From JAAYDI01 sp052034005 (GTDB lineage: Bacteria > Planctomycetota > Planctomycetia > Pirellulales > Pirellulaceae): a stretch of DNA of 64,000 nt. A program made the translations under genes and the position numbers. The stretch covers positions 1-64,000 of the forward strand of contig JBPOJB010000019.1 of assembly GCA_052034005.1 (NCBI GenBank), in the 5' to 3' direction. The notes below the pieces were generated by a model. The model was given only the letters and a program-made list of their open reading frames with translations, was not told where the DNA came from and did not search any database. Shown one piece after another: positions 16,245 through 24,313 of this stretch; position 1 is the first letter of the stretch; the number at the start of each line of letters is the position of its first letter.

Positions 16245-18269
16245 CTACTCCATCAGCCATGCCAGGTTGAATGCATAGTGGTGCCGGGACGAAATGAGGT
16301 GAATCACGCCGTTGGCGGCCTGACAGATCGAGAGGTACCCGCGCGGTTCGGCCGATTCGGCGCTGAGCGTGAAGCGGCCCGTGTTTCCGCCGCCGTCAAG
16401 CTCACGCGGCAGTCCGCCGTCGGTGATCAGGCGCTTGATCTCCCAGGATTCGCCTTCGTCGGTCGAGAGCGCGGCGAACAGTCCGGAGCCGAACCGCTCA
16501 ACGCCGTCCGGACCGCGCAGGGGCACGCGGCGCGCGAACGAGCAGCAGAGGATCGGCCCTTCACGCAGGCGGAGCAGCGCCAGTCGCTGCCCGCTGCCCA
16601 GCGGCGCGAAGGGGCTGGCGCGATAGGTCCAGTTCTCGCCCAGATCGTCGGACAGACTCATCGGCATGCGCCCATCGATGTCGTCGCCACGCCCCAGCGC
16701 CAGGAGCCGCTCGTCGGCCAACTGGACAATCCCCGCGTGAATCCCGGCGATCCAGGCGCCGCGCGCGCCGTCGGCGAACCGCGGCGCCGGTCGGCCTTCG
16801 CCCGGATCGATCCAGGTCCGGCCGTTGTCGCGGCTGACCAGGATCGCGGTCCCTCCCCTGCCCTCCGTCACCGCGTCACAGGGGACGACGATCGCGCCCG
16901 AGCGCGTCCGGATCACCGATTCGACCGGCATGTGATGCAGCCCGTGCTCGGGCATGATCAGCCGTGCGGCGGACCAGGTCGCGCCGTGGTCGGTCGAAGT
17001 GCGCAGGATGGTGGCCAGGCTGCCCCAGGTGGCCGCCACCGAGAGCCCGTTGAAGTGATAGAGCGTGCCCTGCTCGTCCACCCACAGGGCCGAGGCATGG
17101 TCGTTCCGATCGGGCGCATCCCAGAACTCGGACGCCACCTGCCACTGGTCGGCGCCGTACGGCAGCCGGCTCGCCACGATGCCCAATTCGCGGCCCGGCT
17201 CGTCGTGACAGGTGTACCAGATCGCCAGCAGGTCGCCGTTGGCACAGTGGACGATCGCCGGGCAGTGGTTGTGCCGATTGAACACGGCACACTGGCCGGC
17301 CGGCGGCTTGCGGACAAACACGCGCGGGCCGCTGAAATACGGCTGCGCCGGGTCCGGGCCGGCCGCCAGATCCGCCGGCACCTCCTGACGCACACCCCGC
17401 GCGTTGAGAGGCGGGGCGGGACGCGGCAGCGGCTCGGAGTCCGGCAGTTCCCCCTGAACCACGCGGAACCCGATCAACCAACTGCGGTCGTCCGGGAGCG
17501 TGCCCGAACGATTGGCCGAGCGCAGGAATTCGGGTGTCGTGGAATGGCTGCCGCCGCGCGTGACCCGGAAATCACCGGCGGCACGGCCGACCGGGTCCGT
17601 CGCGCGGTCCGTCTCATACGGTCCGTACCAGTCCAGGCACCATTCCTCGACGTTCCCATGCATGTCATACACGCCCCACGCGTTGGGCGGCGTCTGCTGG
17701 ACGCGCAGCGAGACCGTGTCATGGTCCGTGCGCTGGCCCGGGAACCAGCTCTCCCCGACGTTCTGCTGGTACTCCAGAGGCAGTGTGTCGCCCGTGTGAT
17801 AGGCCGTGGTGGTCCCGGCCCGGCACACGTACTCCCACTCCGCCTCGGTCGGCAGTCGATACGGCCGGCCTTCCCGGTCGCTCAACCATTGACAAAACGC
17901 GACCGCCTCATGCCAGGACACGAAGACCACGGCCTCGTCGTCCGCCGCGGAGAACCCCAGCTTGCCACGCAGTTGCCGATGCTCTGGGCAGAACTGCTCG
18001 TACTGGGCGTTCGTCACCTCCGTGGCCGCGACAAGCAGCGGGCGGGTGATCGTCACCTCGTGCTGCGGGCGCTCGTCCCACGCGCCCTCCTGCGAGCCCA
18101 TCATGAACGTGCCGGGTTCGACGGCCACCATGCACATGCCCACCGAGTTCGTCTGCGACGTCACCGCTCGTGGCGGCTCGCTGCCCACGGCCGCGCGCCA
18201 ACCGAGACACAGCCAAATGCCCCCCGCAAGCGCAGCAGCTGTGCGCGCACGGCTCAGATCGAGAATCAT
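16245..18269 (-). CDS. FGE-sulfatase-domain / sialidase (BNR) fusion protein
   Basis: A 674-residue secreted two-domain protein. The start at 18269 (MILDLSRARTAAALAGG) gives a signal peptide. Residues about 42-280 form an FGE/SUMF1-type domain: PGTFMMGSQ, ATEVTNAQYEQF, YRLPTEAEWEYVCRAGT, GNVEEWCLDWYG and VTRGGSHS. The position where active formylglycine-generating enzymes have the catalytic cysteine reads FLRSANRSG, so generating activity is unlikely. From about residue 320 comes a six-bladed sialidase fold with Asp-boxes STDHGATW, SRDNGRTW, SDDLGENW and STDEGESW. Sialidase-fold proteins cleave sialic acid or similar end sugars, but many family members have other substrates. A decayed copy of part of the sialidase region lies directly upstream. 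Confidence 0.85.
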   Translation of the reverse strand: MILDLSRARTAAALAGGIWLCLGWRAAVGSEPPRAVTSQTNSVGMCMVAVEPGTFMMGSQEGAWDERPQHEVTITRPLLVAATEVTNAQYEQFCPEHRQLRGKLGFSAADDEAVVFVSWHEAVAFCQWLSDREGRPYRLPTEAEWEYVCRAGTTTAYHTGDTLPLEYQQNVGESWFPGQRTDHDTVSLRVQQTPPNAWGVYDMHGNVEEWCLDWYGPYETDRATDPVGRAAGDFRVTRGGSHSTTPEFLRSANRSGTLPDDRSWLIGFRVVQGELPDSEPLPRPAPPLNARGVRQEVPADLAAGPDPAQPYFSGPRVFVRKPPAGQCAVFNRHNHCPAIVHCANGDLLAIWYTCHDEPGRELGIVASRLPYGADQWQVASEFWDAPDRNDHASALWVDEQGTLYHFNGLSVAATWGSLATILRTSTDHGATWSAARLIMPEHGLHHMPVESVIRTRSGAIVVPCDAVTEGRGGTAILVSRDNGRTWIDPGEGRPAPRFADGARGAWIAGIHAGIVQLADERLLALGRGDDIDGRMPMSLSDDLGENWTYRASPFAPLGSGQRLALLRLREGPILCCSFARRVPLRGPDGVERFGSGLFAALSTDEGESWEIKRLITDGGLPRELDGGGNTGRFTLSAESAEPRGYLSICQAANGVIHLISSRHHYAFNLAWLME

Positions 18270-18323
18270 AGCGTCCCCCTCCACGCGTCCTCCGACATTC
18301 AACGCAACCACACGCCTGGCCGC

Positions 18324-18332
18324 ATCATACCA
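18324..18332 (-). promoter_or_regulatory. Possible extended -10 promoter for the FGE/sialidase gene
   Basis: On the minus strand the sequence reads TGG-TATGAT, an extended -10 (TGn before a hexamer close to TATAAT), with its start about 50 bases upstream of the chosen start codon. No good -35 hexamer was found at 17-18 bp, which is tolerated in extended -10 promoters. Weak evidence. Confidence 0.3.
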
Positions 18333-18518
18333 TGGTTCGGCCGCATGGTGCAGAAGCTGAACTGCTCCCCGGGAAGAACTGCCGTCGATACGTTCAGTTC
18401 AAATGGAATAGCGTCAATGAACCCGTGTCCGACGATGTGTTCTCTGAGAAGAGAATTGGCGACGCCCTTGGGCTGGAGATCATTCGACACTCATCGCTGG
18501 AGTCAGGCGAGTAAGGAC

Positions 18519-18630
18519 ACTCGGCTCGTCGTGACAGGGGTACCAGATCGCCGGCCGGTCGCCGGTGGCACAGTAGGCGATCGCCGGGACAGGAGTTGTG
18601 CCAATTGAACATGGCACACTGGCCGCCCGG
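18519..18630 (-). pseudogene. Decayed duplicate of part of the sialidase domain
   Basis: About 110 bp closely match 17200-17300 inside the neighbouring fusion gene. On the minus strand the first part reads GGQCAMFNWHNSCP (gene: AGQCAVFNRHNHCP), then after a frame change AIAYCATGDRPAIWYPCHDEPS (in the gene AIVHCAN-GDLLAIWYTCHDEPG). Frame breaks and the lack of any further domain show a dead fragment, left by a partial duplication or a lost second sialidase-type gene. It borders the 3' end of the radical SAM gene. The rest of 18334-18518 has no recognisable feature. Confidence 0.75.
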
Positions 18631-18631
18631 G

Positions 18632-19609
18632 CTAAGGCGCCGCCAGCCGTTTGTCGAAGCGCCACAATCCGGCGGCGCGGGCCGCCTGGAAGGCGGACCG
18701 CATCTCCCGGCTCGTGACGCGCCGGTTGATCTCGGCGAACCGCACACCTCCGTCGGGACCGGGCGTTCCCACCAGGTATTCCGGCCGGTACTGCCCCATG
18801 ATGTTCACATACATATCGGGCGACAGGCCGGCCAGGAAGCGGAAGATCTCGGCCGATTCGTCGACCGAGTCGGGCAGGACGAGGTGGCGGACCAGCACGC
18901 CGCGCCGCGCGAGACCGTCCGGGCCGAACCGCAGCGGCCCGACCTGGCGGTACATCTCGCCGATCGCTTCACGAGCCCGCTGCGGATAGTCCGCCGCGCG
19001 TGTCAATCGGTCGGCCGCTTCGCTGGTCCAGAACTTGAAGTCCGGCATGTAGATGTCAACGATGCCGTCCAGCAGCCGGAGCGACTCCACCGCATCGTAC
19101 GCGCTCGTGTTGTACACGATGGGCAGTTGTAATCCGCGGGAAACGGCGACTTCGATCGCTTCCAGCACCTGGGGCACCACATGCTCCGGCGTGACCAGGT
19201 TCACGTTGTGGCAGCCATAGGCTTGGAGGCGCAGCATCAGGGCCGCGATCTCGTCCGCCGTGTACGGGTCGCCAGCCGCCTGCTGGCTGATGTCATCATT
19301 CTGGCAGAAGACGCACCGCAGGTTGCAGCTGCCGAAGAAGATGGTCCCCGACCCGTTCCAGCCGCGCAGGCAGTCCTCTTCGCCTGTGTGCGCAAACGCG
19401 CTCACGACGCGCGCGTGCCGCCCAATGCGGCAGACGCCCACCGCATCGATCGACCGGTCGACCCGGCAACGGCGCGGACAGGCGCAACAGTCCGCCAGGG
19501 CGTCCAGCGCGGCGCGCACACGGCGGCGCAACTCGCCGCCCGGCATGCTGAGATATGCCGCCCGGAATGGTTCGATCAGGAATCGTTCATCGATGGTGAG
19601 GCACCTCAC
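18632..19609 (-). CDS. Radical SAM protein, PFL-activase-like (COG1313 type)
   Basis: A 325-residue radical SAM enzyme. The [4Fe-4S]-binding motif CNLRCVFC is at Cys95, Cys99 and Cys102, followed by QN as in pyruvate formate-lyase activase relatives. An N-terminal cysteine cluster (CCACPRRC at 41-48, and Cys60 in GVCRIG) is typical of the PflX/COG1313 group, which resembles AmmeMemoRadiSam partners. Later elements VNLVTPEHVVPQ, PIVYNTSAYD, DIYMPDFKFW and HLVLPDS match the group. It probably activates or modifies a partner protein, but no glycyl-radical enzyme is nearby. It lacks the SPASM domain of sulfatase maturases. The start at 19609 (MRCLTIDERFL) leaves 32 bp to the prolyl oligopeptidase gene, transcribed in the same direction. 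Confidence 0.88.
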   Translation of the reverse strand: MRCLTIDERFLIEPFRAAYLSMPGGELRRRVRAALDALADCCACPRRCRVDRSIDAVGVCRIGRHARVVSAFAHTGEEDCLRGWNGSGTIFFGSCNLRCVFCQNDDISQQAAGDPYTADEIAALMLRLQAYGCHNVNLVTPEHVVPQVLEAIEVAVSRGLQLPIVYNTSAYDAVESLRLLDGIVDIYMPDFKFWTSEAADRLTRAADYPQRAREAIGEMYRQVGPLRFGPDGLARRGVLVRHLVLPDSVDESAEIFRFLAGLSPDMYVNIMGQYRPEYLVGTPGPDGGVRFAEINRRVTSREMRSAFQAARAAGLWRFDKRLAAP

Positions 19610-19641
19610 GCTCGACAGGCTGGAAGCTTATCCCGGAGGGT

Positions 19642-21783
<2,142 letters not shown>

Positions 21784-21836
21784 AAGCCTGACCTTTCCTG
21801 GATCGTCGCAGATGCAAGTTCATCCCAGTCTACACA

Positions 21837-21866
21837 CCGGGGGCGCACCGCAGGATGCGCCCCCGG
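21837..21866. terminator. Strong 11-bp hairpin between the peroxidase and peptidase genes
   Basis: CCGGGGGCGCA at 21837-21847 pairs perfectly with TGCGCCCCCGG at 21856-21866 over an 8-base loop. It lies just after the stop codon of the cytochrome c peroxidase-like gene (minus strand) and before the prolyl oligopeptidase gene. There is no T run, so it may be an imperfect terminator, an mRNA-stabilising structure or an attenuator. Confidence 0.55.
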
Positions 21867-21898
21867 GACAGATGTTCGTCGGATCGACCGGCTGCTCA

Positions 21899-23215
21899 TT
21901 ACGGCAGCGCGGGAGGCTCCACAATCGGGTACTCGCCGCACAGCGCCGTCAGGAACTCCACGATGTCGGCTTTGTCCTGGTCGGACACGGCCTTCTCGCG
22001 CAGCGCCTTGAGCGCGATCGCCAAGTTGGGATTGTCCAGGCCGCCGCCAGCCATCACCGCGACCGCCTCGGCCAGCGTGGCGCGGCTGCCGTCATGGAAA
22101 TAAGGGGCCGTCTTGGCCACCTCGCGCAGCGCCGGCACGCGGAACTTGCCGAGGTCCGTGTCGTCGTTCGTCACGGACTTGCGGCCCGGGTCCGGCGGCT
22201 GCTTGTCCATCCCGATCCCCGCGTTGTAGAACTTGTAGTTGCTGAACAGCGGCGGCGCATGGCAGGTCGCACACATGTCATCGAACAGTTTCATGCCTCG
22301 CACCTGAGACTCGCTCAGCGCCGCCGTGTCGCCCGCCTGGTACTTGTCGTACGGTGAATTGCCGCTCAGGATCGTACGTTCGAACGCCGCGATCGCGTCC
22401 GCCATGCCGTCCGGCGTCACATCCGTGCCAAACACTTTCTGGAACTGCTCCTTGTAGGCGGGGATCGCGTTGAGCTGGACAACCATGTCGGGCAGACTGT
22501 GACCCATCTCAATCGGGTTCTCCATCGGCCCCAGCGCCTGCTCCTCGAGCGATTTGGCCCGGCCGTCCCAGAACTGCACGGTCGCGTACGCCGAGTTGAT
22601 CACGGTGGGCGAGTTCACACCACCCAACTGCCCGCCGATCCCCGTACTGGTCGGCTCGTGCTCCGCCCAGGCTTTGTTCGGGTCGTGGCACGTCGCACAG
22701 GAGATCGTGCCGTCCTTGCTCAACCGCGGATCGAAATACAACAGCTTGCCCAACGCAACCTTCTCCACCGTCATCGGATTGTCATCCGGTACCGGCAGTG
22801 GCGGCAAACCCAGCGGCGGAGTCACAACAAGCGCAGTCGGCGCCGAAGCGGCCGGCTCGGTCGGCGGTGCGGCCGGTTCGGTCGGCGGTGCGGCCGGTTC
22901 GGTCGGCGGTGCGGCCGGTTCGGTCGGCGGCGCGGCCGGTTCGGTCGGCGGTGTGGTTGGCTCGGCCGGTTCGGTTGGCGGTGCTGTCGGCTCGGCGGGC
23001 TCGGTCGGCGGCGCGGCCGGTTCCGCGGCCGGTTCGGCGGGTTCGGTGGTCAGTTTAGCGGGCTCCGCGCTGGGCATCTGTTCGTGAGCACCGGTCTCTG
23101 GGGCTTTCTTGGGCGGCTTCGGCTTGGCTTCCGGACTACATCCGTTGACGAGGAACATCAGGATCAAGACCATCGCGTTGCACACGATCCACTTTGAGAC
23201 TCCCGAGACTTTCAT
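21899..23215 (-). CDS. Cytochrome c peroxidase/MauG-family lipoprotein, two haems
   Basis: A 438-residue di-haem protein. The start at 23215 (MKVSGVSKW) gives a lipoprotein signal with lipobox LVNGCS, so the protein is probably anchored in a membrane. Residues about 30-125 are a low-complexity linker of EPAAPPT-type repeats. The catalytic part begins PPLGLPPLPVPDDNPMT and has two haem-binding CxxCH sites, CATCHDPNKAW and CATCHAPPLFS, plus FWDGRAKSLEEQ, ENPIEMG and YFHDGSRATL, all conserved in bacterial cytochrome c peroxidases. These reduce hydrogen peroxide with electrons from small cytochromes; MauG relatives oxidise proteins instead. A good promoter lies 68 bp upstream. It is divergent from the haem-motif membrane protein gene. 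Confidence 0.92.
   Translation of the reverse strand: MKVSGVSKWIVCNAMVLILMFLVNGCSPEAKPKPPKKAPETGAHEQMPSAEPAKLTTEPAEPAAEPAAPPTEPAEPTAPPTEPAEPTTPPTEPAAPPTEPAAPPTEPAAPPTEPAAPPTEPAASAPTALVVTPPLGLPPLPVPDDNPMTVEKVALGKLLYFDPRLSKDGTISCATCHDPNKAWAEHEPTSTGIGGQLGGVNSPTVINSAYATVQFWDGRAKSLEEQALGPMENPIEMGHSLPDMVVQLNAIPAYKEQFQKVFGTDVTPDGMADAIAAFERTILSGNSPYDKYQAGDTAALSESQVRGMKLFDDMCATCHAPPLFSNYKFYNAGIGMDKQPPDPGRKSVTNDDTDLGKFRVPALREVAKTAPYFHDGSRATLAEAVAVMAGGGLDNPNLAIALKALREKAVSDQDKADIVEFLTALCGEYPIVEPPALP
22851..23050 (-). repeat. In-gene minisatellite encoding a Pro/Glu/Ala linker
   Basis: Units of 21 bp (plus strand GCCGGTTCGGTCGGCGGTGCG) repeat four to five times almost perfectly and then with 9-bp and 12-bp insertions, always keeping frame. 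The product is (EPAAPPT)n with EPAEPT variants. The repeat sits between the lipobox and the haem domain and works as an extendable tether. Its near-identity at DNA level suggests recent expansion. Confidence 0.85.
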
Positions 23216-23282
23216 CGTTCTTCCCTCCACTCAAATGATGCGGCATAGTGTGTGGATACGCGGACTTCGATCGACACATGTC

Positions 23283-23312
23283 AACATAGGGTGCTGTGCG
23301 AGCCATTGTCAA
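23283..23312 (-). promoter_or_regulatory. Sigma-70-like promoter of the peroxidase gene
   Basis: On the minus strand TTGACA (23312-23307) and TATGTT (23288-23283) are separated by 18 bases. Transcription would start near 23276 and give a leader of about 60 bases before the ATG at 23215. The -35 matches consensus in all six positions and the -10 in four of six. Confidence 0.5.
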
Positions 23313-23418
23313 CGGGCTACTCTTGAGGTCGCCCCGGCCGTGTGATAGCTTTCGCGTGTGGGAGCTGTACTGCACCCACGGCTGGCCCACACGCCCTGAC
23401 AAACTGGGGGGATCGACT

Positions 23419-24285
23419 ATGAATTGCGACGCGCTTCGTCTGGCACGGCTTCCGTTGTCCGCCAAGTTGTTGGTCACACTGCTGCTGCTGATCATCGGGC
23501 CCGGGTATTTGGCCTCGACGGCCAATATCTACTTCAAGCATCGGGAGGCCGACGGGGAGCCGGAGCTGACCATCGAGGATTTGAAAGCCACGTTCCACGG
23601 GATCCAGAAGCAGTTCCAGCCGGAGGACAAGGTCACCGTCAACTCCCACATGCTCACCCAGGTGCGTCCGGGCGGCGGGATGCGCGAGCATTTGGAGGAA
23701 GGGGGCGAGGCGGCCATCCGGGCGCTCGTCACGTGGCTGGAGCGCGCGGCGAAGGAGGAGGAGTTCACGACCGCGGGTCTGGCCCAGCCCGGTGACCCGT
23801 CGGCCCAGGCGGTGATCAAGGCCCACTGCATCGAGTGCCACAACGCCGAGGACGGTGAGATCAAGGAGATCCCCTACGCGCAGACGGCCACGAGCGAGCC
23901 GGAGTACGCGAAAGTGATGGTCGTGGCCGATCCGCAGATCACGCGGGAACCGTCGGGCGTCCAGACGCAGACGATCAAGCCGATCAGCGTGCCGCGGTTG
24001 GTGCAGGTGACGCACGTGCACGTGATGACGATCCCCATCTTCACGTTCGTGGTCGGCGTGTTGTTCCTGATGACCGGACTGCCGCCGGCTGTCAAGCTGC
24101 TGCTCGGACCGCTGCCGATGCTCGCGGTGCTGCTGGACATCAGCGGCTGGTGGATTGCGCGGTTCGTGGAGTCGTATGTCTACGTGATCGGCGCCGCGGG
24201 CGCGCTGCACGGCGCCACCTACGCGTTACAGATCCTGTGTGTCCTCGGGTCGGTGTGGTTGGGCAAACGCGCGGAAGTGCATTGA
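23419..24285 (+). CDS. Membrane protein with a single c-type haem motif
   Basis: A 288-residue protein of unknown function. The start at 23419 follows GGGGG. There is one N-terminal transmembrane segment (KLLVTLLLLIIGPGYLAS), a periplasmic domain of about 150 residues, and then three to four C-terminal hydrophobic helices (IPIFTFVVGVLFLMTG, LLLGPLPMLAVLLDI, YVIGAAGALHGATYALQIL). In the periplasmic part HCIECHNAEDGE is a CxxCH haem c site. VTHVHVMTIPIF has two histidines just before the first C-terminal helix that could be axial ligands. I do not recognise a named family. A role as a membrane-bound electron carrier is inferred from the haem motif and from the divergent cytochrome c peroxidase gene next door. 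The rhamnosidase gene follows after 28 bp. Confidence 0.75.
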   Translation: MNCDALRLARLPLSAKLLVTLLLLIIGPGYLASTANIYFKHREADGEPELTIEDLKATFHGIQKQFQPEDKVTVNSHMLTQVRPGGGMREHLEEGGEAAIRALVTWLERAAKEEEFTTAGLAQPGDPSAQAVIKAHCIECHNAEDGEIKEIPYAQTATSEPEYAKVMVVADPQITREPSGVQTQTIKPISVPRLVQVTHVHVMTIPIFTFVVGVLFLMTGLPPAVKLLLGPLPMLAVLLDISGWWIARFVESYVYVIGAAGALHGATYALQILCVLGSVWLGKRAEVH

Positions 24286-24313
24286 ACGACGGTTTACGAG
24301 ACGGAGCAGCATC

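Noticed and set aside
16245..18269. FGE-type domain as activator of the sulfatase at 1.3 kb
   Set aside because: The catalytic cysteine position is not cysteine, and the genes are 13 kb apart.
18632..19609. Radical SAM protein as anaerobic sulfatase maturase
   Set aside because: It has the COG1313-type N-terminal cysteine cluster and lacks the C-terminal SPASM cysteines of maturases.
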